From: Theristus sp. LFF4_11
Taxonomy: Eukaryota > Nematoda > Chromadorea > Monhysterida > Xyalidae
Reading direction: 5' to 3'
Assembly: GCA_030248135.1 (NCBI GenBank)
Contig: JASANC010003653.1
Location: 1 to 64,000 of the forward strand
DNA: 64,000 bases
Both the position numbers and the translations under genes were made by a program. Below the pieces are notes generated by a model. It was not told the DNA's origin. It was given only the letters and a program-made list of their open reading frames with translations, and searched no databases. Positions 34,620 to 45,665 of this stretch are shown piece after piece. Position 1 is the first letter of the stretch. The number at the start of each line of letters is the position of its first letter.

Positions 34620-37600
34620 TTAACTGTTTTTAGGCATGAGCTTTACGTTCTTTCTCTCGCTTTGCAAATTTTTCATAATTCGAACAAATTGCGCTCGCTT
34701 AACTGCTGCTGGTATGAGTTTTTCGCGTAAATAGACATCAACGTCGGCTTCAATTTGGTCGCATTGTTCTATGAATTGTTTTTCTTGCTTTAGAAAATCG
34801 TCCGACTCCCGCAAATCCAGCATGGCTCGTTCTGCGGCAACACTGGCAATTACTTTGCTCATTGCCACTTGCATGAACACGTCAAGTTGATTCCGAAGTG
34901 AACACTCCGGAATTTCCGGCTAAAAAGTTTTTAGTTTATCGATTGAAAACAAATCTTTTTTATTTTGTCTGATGGGATAAAACGTTTCTTGTGTGTGTAC
35001 AGTCGGTCAAAAGAAAAATAAGATGGTGGATCATAAAAACACAGAATCTAACCTAAAAAGCACAGCAGTTTAGAACTTACCAACGATTCTTCCACATCTT
35101 GCAGTTGCAGTTCTGCGCTATTTTTGGTCGATGACTTGTTGCTGCTGCTTGGTAAGCTCTGGTCAGAAACCGCATGCAGTTCCTGTAAGTTGGACGTTCG
35201 GTTTTCAGCTTTTTTTCTGCCGAATCAAAAAGTTGATTTCAATATTATAGCTCGACTTACTTTGCGATCAACTGCATCACACTGCTCTTCAGCATCGGTG
35301 TCAACCTGAGTTGTACAAACAATGTCGTTTTTCGTTTAATAGTGAAACAACAAAGTTTGAAATTTGAATCTTACTTTGTTAGATGGTTCCAGGTTAGCAT
35401 ATTCCAAATCGATATCGGCATCGGCTTCGTCTGCCACGTCTTGTTCAAACACAGCCGATGGACTAATTTTCTCCTGTTGGTAGAAGAGCATTGTACTTCA
35501 AAGTGCTGGGAAGAAATGCGTACAGCGACTATAAATTGCCAAATGAAGAAAACGAACAAGCTGAGTCATTCTTCACCTTTGTGTCTCTAGTCTCATCAAC
35601 ATTAATCGGAGAGCAGGCTCGATCCGTGACCTCCTTTAAGGTGGCAAATTCATGGACTGGAGAGCTTGCACGATCGATCGTTTGCTTGGACGTTGCTGCG
35701 CCGCCATGTCGATAGGTCCATCGAAGGTTGCGAATGGCTGGAAACAAAACCAACCTGGATTGTCATCCAAACAAGAATGATTAGAATTTGAGGGTTGAAG
35801 TCCAACAAATTTCAACCGTTTTGATGACGCTGCTGCAGTTCTTTCACTTTTTCTTCTAATTGCTGACGAATCAATTTTTCTTCGGTCAACTGCTTTCCGC
35901 GTGTATCAATTTCGGTTAAATTGAATGGCCTGCAAATTTAAAACACTGTAAAATAAGGTATCTTTTTGCCAAATGGTTTTTGAGTTTTCTACACTGATGA
36001 CTAAGTTTTTAATTTGTTCAAAATGAGCTTGCCTTGTTTTAGTGACTTCGGCATTTGTCAACAGCACGGTCATTCCGTCGGCTGATGACGTTGACCGATC
36101 CAAGGCGCTCATATAAATTGCTGATTTGCGATCAGACTCCAGTCGTCCGGTGGACAACGCCTGCCGCTGACGTCGAGCCCTCAAGACGCTCGAGCGGTTG
36201 CTTCGTCGCGAGCCCATCAGCTTTCGCGACACACGAATCGGCGTTGGAACACGCGCGCCATCGGGATCGTTGATGCGTTTAGCGTCTTCGAGCATTATTG
36301 CAACGTTTGCAATTGGTTTAACGCTGCGCTGGTGTTGTTTCTGTGACTTTGTGCTGCTACGCCGTGAAATGTTCGGCAATGATCCGGAACGTTTGACGCC
36401 GTTGGGCGGGTGCGCCGATGATGGTGGCGCATTTTCGCAATCGGAGATTTTTGCTAATGCTGAAAACGAGCGTTTGCCTTTAAGATTTTCAAAACACTAT
36501 TTTACCGCAGACGACGCACAACGTATTTTACCGGTGGTTTGTGCTTGCGCTGAGCCTGCATGTCTCCAACACCGAACGCACTGTCGCTTCTTCTCAGGGA
36601 TCATAACCACCGCTAATGATGGGCTGTTGCTCGTGTGAGCACTGGAGCTCCGAGCGCCCACCGATGACGTGGCCAACGTGTCGCCGGTGGACTCGCGTGC
36701 CGCTTCACTTGAACGGTCCACATTTCTCCAATTAAAAATAAAAAAATGGAATAAACAAATATTTAGTCATATTTAACAATTCTGTTGTGTGGAACATGTG
36801 AAACTGCACCGGGATTGGGTGTCCTTATGATGGCCGTTGTGATGGTTTCCCGAATCGTAGCCACTTGATGAACTGACCGACTCGCGACCACCAACGGTGG
36901 TATTGCTGGATGACTTGGAGGAGTTCAGATCATTGGTCACATTTGATGGAGCTGTCAACGCGTTGTTATCACTAGTTTTCTGTCTACGAACTCTGTTCTT
37001 GTTTGCCTGTTGCTTCAGTTCAACGGACGGCAGTGACAGCGCAGCCATTTCGGAAATTGAATGACCACTTTTGTCGATGTTCGTTGGGCTTAATACTGAT
37101 GTTGCTTCTTTGACTTGAAGTACTTGAGTTTCGATCGATTGTGTTGGTATGTTGCCGATGTAGCGATTATTGACAGGGCTGAAAACATACATTTAGGAAC
37201 TTCTGTAATAAAATACTCCAAAGCTACATATGCAAGTGAAACTATGATTTTATTATCCAAAAGAATGCCAATTCGAAACGCTTTGCCGTGCCATTGACTA
37301 ATATACAAAGCTATATATAATATACCAGTGACTCACACGTGGAAATATTTGTACCGGTTAATCCCGTTTACGTCTAGCTTTTCCTTTGTAGCCCGAACAA
37401 GCGCTGATGTGCGCTGACTTTTTCGGGGCTCTGTAGTTCCGTTAGTGTTGTCTTTTGACAGTTCAGCTTCAGGATTGACCAATTGATCTGCATTCGTGTT
37501 GCTGTCGCTGAACGCGAGTTTCTTCTTTGTTGATTTTCCTTTTTTTAAACTACTGCTTTTTGTAGATTGATTATCTTGTTTGCTGAGTGGCTCTTCCATC

Positions 37601-38238
37601 CGTCGACTGTCGATTGTGCTCTGAAAGTAGTAAAATATTTGCAAAAAATGCTTTTCTGGAGTGATGCTAAAGCAAATCATGCAAAGTTGAAAATAATGCT
37701 TTTCGGGAGCAAAAAAATGCAAGTTATGTGTTCAAACATCCACACATTCTGCTCACTCTTACTCTTTTAACCTTACTCTTACCTTCTGTGCACACGCACA
37801 CTTTCTTCAGGGTTGCGGTGGGCAACAACGATGGCTCATTATGCTGATAATGGCTGCTTTCATTGGCCGGTCTGTGTCTACTCAGGTTTCTTCAGCAATC
37901 AATGAATTATATGTGTCTGTCTGGCCCAAGAAAACAATCATTAAAAGTACGCTAAGCTAAACACAGTGTGTTAAACTATGTGAAGTTAAAAAAAATGTTG
38001 TGTACCTTGACGCAGGGGCCAAGTTCTGCGAGAGCTCGTTGTTCGCATTCGCGCGCCGTACGCACGGATGAGATTTCGTAAACGTTATCTGAAAAATATT
38101 TTAAAAATCTTTTAAAGTTAAACAATCAAGCTAAAACTGCAAACAAAACAACAAACCGTAAATAAAATCCAATGGCCTGCTTTCTCTGTCGGTTGTCCGC
38201 TGCTTTTCGCTCGCAGTATTTTCTTTGGACGATGCCAT
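34620..38238 (-). CDS. Coiled-coil protein with a TPX2-like segment (752 aa)
   Basis: Twelve exons on the minus strand: 38,238-38,157; 38,088-38,006; 37,620-37,337; 37,178-36,810; 36,725-36,532; 36,459-36,033; 35,929-35,817; 35,737-35,577; 35,473-35,375; 35,305-35,261; 35,182-35,081; 34,919-34,620. Every junction keeps phase, with one GC-AG intron after 36,033. The N-terminus has DFIYDNVYEISSV. The middle is Ser/Asn/Lys-rich with basic Arg/Ser stretches (SRRSNRSSVLRARRQRQ). Exon 7 begins RPFNLTEIDTRGKQL and continues as a charged helix, reminiscent of TPX2-type microtubule-binding repeats. The C-terminal 99 residues form a predicted helical bundle (AAERAMLDLRESDDFLKQEK...). A spindle or centrosome role is a guess from these hints. 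It could equally be two adjacent genes. Confidence 0.5.
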
Positions 38239-38477
38239 AATCAACTGAAATAACGTTACCCATAAAAGCCCGTGTCTTTCATAAGTCTTAGTCTCTTTCA
38301 TAACCGAACAGTTTCAGCGATTAAACGCCTCCATTTAATTTGGATTCTTAGACATACAGAGCAATAACAAAATTGCCTTCAGTCACGCCATGTTCGTGGA
38401 GGCGTTCGAAATGCAAACAGCACCGAACACTGGTTATTTGATCGGAATTAAAACAGTAAAGTGTCGAAAATTCTACA

Positions 38478-38743
38478 TACCGTAAAGTCTTGCATATAAG
38501 GTCTCCTTATATAAATTTGAAAATTAAAAATTTCTGAAAAAAGTGGAATTTTGTGTGACAACCTTATAAGTGGGAGGAGGTTTTATAAAGCGAAGATCAG
38601 GAATTCCGGGCCTTATAAACGAAGTGGCATTTTGACCAAGCCAAAAATTTGAATTTTTTGGTTTCCCGCCGTGTGACACTCCACCCACTTTTGGGTGGGG
38701 GTCTTATAAGTGGGAGGAACCTTATATGCAAGACTTTACGGTA
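38478..38743. mobile_element. 266-base MITE with 25-base perfect inverted ends
   Basis: TACCGTAAAGTCTTGCATAT at the left and its exact reverse complement at the right, with TA at both outer edges (TA duplication likely). Inside are CTTATAAGTGGGAGGA repeats. The outer bases TACCGTA are shared with the TACCGTATTACC family. No coding capacity. Confidence 0.9.
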
Positions 38744-39962
38744 TAAGTCATGGGTACCTCATTACGAAAATTAGTAACGCAAAACAAATAACCATTGTTA
38801 TGACAATTCTGATAACAATTCAAGCCTTTCTGGCGCATTCGTATGTAAACTACGCTTTTTTCCACGGTTTGTACACATTTTTATCTCGTGACCATAGCAA
38901 AAAATCAACTGTGCGGCCAGAGAAATTCGGTTTTATCCTATTTTATAAGCTGGCGCACGCGCTTAATAAACCGAAAAATAAGTTTACGTACTGTTACTTA
39001 GTAACGTCACGAGTGCGTACCGTGGCCAAGAAATGTATATGCGTGTTGAGGCTGTGCTTTGTGGCGTGGTTATATAGCTTGTGTGTGCGATGGACGTCAG
39101 CTTGCAACCTGTCAACTCACGTTTACATAGGGTGTACACGAGGTTAATTTATTTACTCCCCTCTGAATAGACAGTAGACGGCTTGCTCTGTGAATGTGAC
39201 ACTTTGTAAGAAAACCACGAAGTCGCAACAAAAGAAGACTATTCTGTGGGAAAATGCATGGAGGCTCCTTGAAGCATGCCGGATAGTTCATACGTAAAAC
39301 CAAAACAAACCGGCGGTGGTGCGTCGTTGTTGCAAAAGCTTTGAATTCTTGGTCGCAGGGATTGATTTGAAATGCAAAATATAAAGGTCTCGCGGCATAA
39401 CTTCGGTGAAATTACCGTCAATAACCGATTAAGCGGTAACAGAGAAAAAATGCAGCGGCAATTGTTGGTTGGTAGTACCGTGCACTTATTGTGCGCTTGC
39501 GGTGTAGGTCCGCAAAATGCATTGTGATGATTTCGGTTCTTTCAAGCATTCCTGCGTAGCCATTTGTGGTCTCCCACAGTGCAAAAAGCGATTGGTGCAA
39601 AAGGACATGAGGTATGACAAGTTTTTTATTTGTTTTTCTATAATTGTTTCCGACATGGTTTTTTGTCTATCTGTTGGCACCAAGTGACACGTCATAAGTT
39701 TTGTGAAATTGTTGTATTGTTCGTTCTTGTGGTGTCATTTGAAATTTTTTAACGTTAGAGGTTCAAAATCATGGTTATTGCAAAAGTTCAATGCAGTTGT
39801 ATCTGAATAATTTTTTTCAATTGCGTGGCGAGTGTCAAACCTGCCTGGTTGGTGTTTCAGGGTTAACCGTGCGAGCTGTACCAACAGGGTTTTCAACTTT
39901 TGGCAAACTTGCAAAGAAAAATGAAGCAATATCATTCCATCATCACATAAAAACAAATTTGA

Positions 39963-40139
39963 TGGTTTTCTGCAAACAAAATTGCAGAAGCTCTTGTTGC
40001 GAAGTTGCGAAAGCAAACAGCACTTGAAGCTGAAGATTCAATTTCAAAACTGGATTGCCATGACATGATGAGTTATGCACCTGATGTAAACACAGAACTG
40101 TCTGATTTTTTAGGGCTCCTCGTTAAACTAAAAAAGTGA
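39963..40139 (+). CDS. Possible last exon of an unrecognised gene or a decayed gene
   Basis: An open frame reads IAEALVAKLRKQTALEAEDS and continues to LSDFLGLLVKLKK before TGA at 40,137. It looks like real protein (charged helix, good composition). Upstream, a different frame (39,862-39,960) reads GLTVRAVPTGFSTFGKLAKK after a TTTCAG. The two cannot be joined by a plausible intron, because only about 25 bases and no phase match separate them. An ATG at 39,517 opens a Cys/His-containing exon that ends at a GAG/GTATGA donor at 39,611. This may be a small gene with an assembly error, or a pseudogene. No family recognised. Confidence 0.25.
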   Translation, partial: WFSANKIAEALVAKLRKQTALEAEDSISKLDCHDMMSYAPDVNTELSDFLGLLVKLKK

Positions 40140-40441
40140 GATTTTGATGAGAACACAGTTTACAGTCTTTCATCCGGTTAATTAAAAAAAAGCTCAATTC
40201 TCGTTTAGCTTGAAGCACCGCTGTGATAAATGGGATGTTAAAACTCGTAATTAGTCAACACATTTATTCACATTCCTTTTGATAAATAGCACACGTAACT
40301 CTGTAATGCACAATACACAATGTCATCAGCAACAGATTTTTTGAATTCTGTCTGACCATGCGTGATTCATTTTATACAGCATACTGACTTCAAAGCCTGT
40401 TTGTTCTGACTTTCACGCCTTTTTCCTTCTTGTTTGTTACT

Positions 40442-40852
40442 TACCGTATTACCTCCAATAAACCCCCATGAAGGATTAATACGTCAGCGACTTTTAGGGG
40501 TGGGGGTATATTCTTGGGGGGTTTGCAGAAAAATAGCAAAAATACCTTGCATGGCAGGCAAGAAAGTCGCAGAAACTTCTAGTCTACATAGAAATTTTCT
40601 TTTATAACAGCCTTTTGTAATGAAATTACCATTAACTCATCCCTTTGGGGCCGTTGGTAGCACAATTTCATCATTTTAACTGCAACCAGCCACTGAATTC
40701 GCTGGGTATGTGTTTCAAACAGGTTTCCAATAATCCCCCATGGGGATTATTTGTGGGGGGATTATTTGGAAACCTGTCGGGGGGGGGTGGGGTTTATTGG
40801 TGGGGGGGGGGGTTAATGGTGGGGGGAGGGGTTTAATGGGGGTAATACGGTA
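40442..40852. mobile_element. Inverted-repeat element, TACCGTATTACC family (independent copy)
   Basis: Starts TTACCGTATTACCTCCAATA and ends GGTAATACGGTA. It shares the core sequence (AGCCTTTTGTAATGAAATTA, CAGCCACTGAATTCGCTGGG) with the arm copies but has diverged. Its presence outside the palindrome shows this is a dispersed family, not only part of the arm. Confidence 0.85.
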
Positions 40853-41599
40853 TGATATGTCGATAAAATTAGACATTTTAAAAATGCAACAATGTTGGAA
40901 TCGAGCAATGGAATCAAATCGGCGTCCGGCCACTTTATTTAATATTTACGTTGACGTTTACATCATCGGTAGAGCCCATTCAGTAAACCGTACGTAGTAA
41001 CAGCAGGGTCAACAGGCACGAGACAACATGGCACAACACGGCACAGAATGGTACAGCACGGATCGACACAACACGACACGCACGGCATCGAATCGAACGA
41101 CTGGGTATGGGTATGGCACGTTAAGGCAAGGAGGGCACATATACCGTAGCAGCAGCTGTGGATTGTCAGTGAGACGTTACGTGACGTAACGCAATTGTGG
41201 GGAACACGTGGTTCGCAGAACTGCCGCGACTCGATGTACGTCGAAAGACGTCAGCACGGACGGGCCTTTAAAAGCACGCCACACCGCCCACGAAAGGGCG
41301 CGAGTGGCAAGCAACGTGTGCTGTGGCGACGATACGCATATCAATGCCTGGGTTGACTAAACCAATAACTTTGCAATGTAAACTTTGCAATGAAATGTAA
41401 ACAAAGAATGACAAGGATATGAACGGGCCAAAAACTCATAAAAAAGAGAATACCGAAAGATTGATTTCAAACAAGCTGACAGACGGTGAGTTTTATGGTG
41501 AAAGACAAGGGTATTTTATGGCCGCACAATAAAGTTTGCTTTAGTTTTGGTTGCAACAGATTATCCCCAATCGTCGCAAATCCAGAAACGTTCAGCAAA

Positions 41600-44054
41600 A
41601 TGTCAGCCGAGGTCAACAATTTCGAGCAGCTGCTGGCGCACGTGAAGCCGATGGGCAAATGGCAGATTTCCGTGTATGCTCTGATCGCCTACGCGCAGTT
41701 TTGGCCGTCCGCCTTGAATTTGATCATGGTGTTCATTGGCATCACGCCGAGTTTTCATTGCGAAATTCCCGAGTTGCATGCGGCAAACTGGACCGAAACG
41801 GAGAAACGGAAGTTGGTTTACAATAATTCAATTTACACACCATCCAATTTACTTCTGCTCACGATTAAACCATTATAGCAAACAGTTCCCATTGTTAAAC
41901 CTTGGAAAGTGGGTTATGTTTGAAAAAAATTAGTCTGCGTTCTTTTGCACCGCACAATTTTGCCAAATCAATGATTTTCAGGTTTTGTTTTTTCACAGGT
42001 TTTTCATATAACTAGTTTTATGTTCCAGTTTGACAACGCTTGCCAATGTGGAAGAGTGCTCTGTGGTGGATCGCAATTATTCCCTTGAGGCTGAGCAGCC
42101 GTTCAATCAGGTGATTACATCATTACTTCCTGCAGCGGAGAGAAACGACACTAACACAAGACCGTGCGACAATGTTGTATTCGGCAAAAACGGACCTATG
42201 AAGACCACGTTGGTATCAGCGGTTAGTTTAATTTGAGCAATTATTTTCGCAACAGTGATAATGGGCGTTGTAACTCTTTTCCAGTTCGAATTGGTCTGCA
42301 ACAACAAGCTGGGTGCGACGCACGCGCAGGCAGCATACATGCTTGGGATGTTGCTGGGAGCTCTCATATGTGGACCATTGGCGGACAGGTTTGTTTGTGG
42401 ACAGGAAAGAGAGCAAGGTGGAGAAACAGGTGACAAGAAAAAAGTGATAACCAATTAGAATCGGACGCAAGCCACTGATCGTCGTGTCTGGCATTGCCAC
42501 TGGTGCCACGGCAATCATGACCGCCTACGCACCAAACTTTTTCTGGCTGCTCGTGTTTCGATTCTTGAGCTCGTTCACGACCACGCCTGGCTGGGCAACC
42601 ATGTTTACATTAGGTTGGTGTTAATTCTTAATTTGCCGATCGGTCAGCTCAGTAAAATTGCGCGGCTGTCACCTCAACAAACCGGCTCACCTCTGATTTC
42701 CACAAATTTCAGCGTTAGAAATCACTTCCGCAAAATACCGCACACTAATTGGTGCGTTTTTCTTTCTACCGTACTCGTTTGGCTACGCGTTTCTGTCGGT
42801 TGTGGCGCTGCTGACGCGTGACTGGCAGCTGATCTGCCTCTGGCTAGCGGTGCCAAATTTTTTAGTGATTGCGTTTATCTGGTTAGCTTAAATTTTTTGT
42901 CATTATTTTTGGTGCCAAAAACAAACGCATGTCCACAGTCCTGTGCCAACAGATCAATTTTTTCGGTTGTTTCCGGAAAGTCCCAGATGGTTGCTGCTGA
43001 AAGGCCGTGTCGCTGAAGCAGAGCGCGTCATTGCAACCGCCTGTCTGTTGAACGGTTCAACTGTGCCCTCTGGATTTGACTTGAATGAATTGAGCAAAAA
43101 AATGGGAGAACAGGTGATTTTAAGTGCTGTAATAAGTTGATTGGATGAAGAATAAAGTTGACTGTTGTAGGAAGAAATGAACAACAAATCTTCGAAGACG
43201 ATACTCAGTCTGTTCGCGTGCGATCGGCACCCATCAAGGTTGAAGTACCCACGCTTGGTGGGACGCGCGTTCAACTTGTATTTTAACTGGTTGGTTTTGT
43301 TCTTGATATAATTATTTCCAGGTTTACAAGCGAAGTGACAAAACAATTTCTCAGGATTGTAAACTCAATGGTCTACTATGGCGTGTCGCTGAACGTAGGC
43401 AGTCTAGCAGGCGACGTCTTTCTAAACAACGCTCTGATGGGATTGATAGAGATTCCTGCATACGGCCTCAGTTTCGCGTTGATGCTCATTGGACGGAAAC
43501 CAGCGCTGGCACTGACATTGTTCTGCGCGGGCGTAGCGCTGCTGCTGGTGCCTTGGATTCCAGGTGCGGAAATCGTGTTGTTCACGTTCACGTTTACATG
43601 CAGCAACTTGATGACCTATCAATGTTTGAGATACAATGGCTTGGTTGACCGTTACATTAGCGATGATCGGCAAGATGTGCATCTCAGCAAGTTTCGGCAT
43701 CGTCTACGCGTTCACGACCGAATTGTACCCCACCGTTGTACGCACCAGCGGTTTGGCATCCAGCTCTGCCGCTGCGCGAATTGGGTCGATTTCAGCGCCA
43801 TATATTGCTGATTTGGGAAAACTGGTCAAGTTTTGAAATAATTATTCTGGGAAATTAAAGTTTTTAACTTGCGCTACTAAATGTTTCAGAGTGCCGACCT
43901 TGCCTTTTTACCCATGGTTGTGTTTGGCGTGTTTTCGCTGTTAGCGGGCTTGTTGACATTGTGGCTGCCAGAAACGAAAGGCAGACGTTTGGCAGAAATT
44001 CTCGAGCAAGCGACACATTTGGAAAAAGAAACCGCAAAGGCTTCCAACATGTGA
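41600..44054 (+). CDS. SLC22-type organic ion transporter (major facilitator, 575 aa)
   Basis: Ten exons: 41,600-41,811; 42,029-42,221; 42,285-42,388; 42,459-42,613; 42,713-42,881; 42,939-43,113; 43,171-43,289; 43,322-43,563; 43,631-43,824; 43,890-44,054, all phases consistent. Layout fits the organic cation/anion/carnitine family: a first membrane segment, a large Cys-containing extracellular loop (ECSVVDRNYS, PCDNVV), FELVCNN before helix 2, GPLADRIGRKP between helices 2 and 3, FPESPRWLLLKGR after helix 6, a central cytosolic loop, TELYPTVVRTSG near helix 11, and LPETKGR at the end. It would move organic ions across the plasma membrane; the substrate cannot be inferred. The stop at 44,052 overlaps a perfect donor (AT/GTGAGT), so a further exon is possible, but an inverted-repeat element begins three bases later. 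Confidence 0.9.
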
Positions 44055-44056
44055 GT

Positions 44057-44292
44057 ATTGTGGATTTATTCAAACGTGTCCGGATTAAAATGACGTCATT
44101 TGCTTTAAAAACGCCCGTGTCTCAAAGTACAGGCACTAAAATGTCAGTTTGGCGTGACTGATTCGACATTCACCATTTGTTTACGGGAATAAATCGGCTA
44201 AACAGAAAGTCTGGTTTTCTGTGAACGGCAAGCGCATGTTTTGCGGGCACATGACATCATTTCAGTGGGACACGTTTAAAAAAATAGGTCAT
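44057..44292. mobile_element. About 230-base inverted-repeat element (TTCAAACGTGTCC family)
   Basis: Full-length copy with both TTCAAACGTGTCC/GGACACGTTT ends and internal ACATTCACCATTTGTTTACG. It starts three bases after the SLC22 stop codon and may supply its 3' untranslated sequence. Confidence 0.85.
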
Positions 44293-44890
44293 ACATGTGG
44301 TTTATTTCTGAGGAGATCGTCAGTCAAGTGATTGTGAAAGCAATTTCGTTTCAGTTATCCTATGGAAACAAGAAACAAACACATTGGCCCAGCTGAATCG
44401 GTCGTTCGTTACTGACAACTCTGTGTGATGTTGCTTGATACAACCAAGATTTGATTTCTAGAAAGTTTCTAGAAATTTCTGATTGGCATTTATTGGAGTT
44501 ATTATCATTTTCTGAACGTCATTTTTATTGCAACAAGACTCTTAAACTGAAGTGAATAAGATTTTTAACCTTTTGCCCATTGCTCATCATTGTCTCAATG
44601 GTGCCTTATTGATTGAACCCATGCATGTTTTCGGGCGCAGGTAACGATGTACAGTTTTAGTCACGCCTAATTTTAGTGTGCTGTGCTCAGGTGGAAGAGG
44701 AAGTATTGGTTTTCATCAGTGCAGATATATTCAGTCAAACGAAACCTCATCATATAAAATGCATGCGCGTGGCTTGCATGCAGCTACTACTGCTGCCAGA
44801 CCGGGTTTATTTCTGAGCTTCATCTATGTGTGCTGTTTCGAATATCCAGTTATAGCAACAGCGTCGGTATAAATATGAGCTACTTCCGAA

Positions 44891-45376
44891 ATGCGTTCTA
44901 TTGCGCTTTACGTTTTTGAATGTGCAAGGATGAAAATTCAAGCGGATAATGCTCATGCTGGCGACTCATTATTGTTGGGTATGGTGCTTCGTTTTTTCTG
45001 GTTAGTTGAACTTCAACAGCTTTTTTTAGCTTCTCATGTATTCTTATTACTGTTTCTTTCCAGTGTTAATGTTGGCACGTGGTAATAGCGACAGAAAAAA
45101 CTGCACAGTTGCCGAAGTTCAATACTGGGCCGTCATGCTTCAGAAAGAAATTGTAATGCCTGCTACCGAGCGAAAAATTCGGTAAATTCAGAATTTCTGG
45201 CATGCTTTTTTTAAATTTTTGTTTGCAGAGCAACATCAATTACTTTTAGAGCACTTCAACAAATACTAAACCAGTGCAATCTGCACGCGGTTTGGTTGTT
45301 TTGTCCTGCACCTCACGCTCGACTACTTCTGCGACCTATCCATGCAACCGTTGGCTCGTTGCCTGTGTTTTGGTAA
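44891..45376 (+). CDS. Small uncharacterised protein, three-exon model (117 aa)
   Basis: Model: 44,891-44,978; 45,064-45,181; 45,229-45,376, phases consistent. The protein contains a hydrophilic helix (AEVQYWAVMLQKEIVMPATER) and then a hydrophobic C-terminal part. The stop TAA overlaps a good donor (TTTTG/GTAAAT), so the last exon may continue elsewhere. In the alternative phase the third exon gives a short end (EQHQLLLEHFNKY). No family recognised. It lies between the SLC22 and cyclase genes, tail to tail with the latter. Confidence 0.3.
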
Positions 45377-45665
45377 ATACAATGTACCTAGCGGTGATGC
45401 TTTTTGTTCTTTCTCGTGTCTTTCACTGTTGGCCTTAATTAATCATAGTTATTGAAACGGCTCTTTCACAAATAATTTTCATGTTTGGAAATAATCGACA
45501 AAAAAAATGTCTTGTTGCAAAATATTTTTTTGAATCATGATCATGCACGATGGGTTTTTTTAAATGCTACTTTATATTTAAATGTGTTGATTTTTTAAAC
45601 AAACCCTACTGAAGATCCCCCGTGCTCCTTTTCTGCTTAACGTGTGTCATGTCAACCTTTGTTCA

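Larger units (their letters stand above)
38744..41599. other. Mostly non-coding, repeat-bearing interval
   Basis: Contains the doubtful exon at 39,963-40,139, one TACCGTATTACC element (40,442-40,852), and a stretch at 41,010-41,110 rich in ACACGGCAC/ACACGACAC words. No other gene can be supported. Confidence 0.55.

Noticed and set aside
42111..42236. Intron starting at CAG/GTGATT in the second SLC22 exon
   Set aside because: Reading through keeps the frame and supplies the expected loop sequence PCDNVV before FELVC, so no intron is needed.
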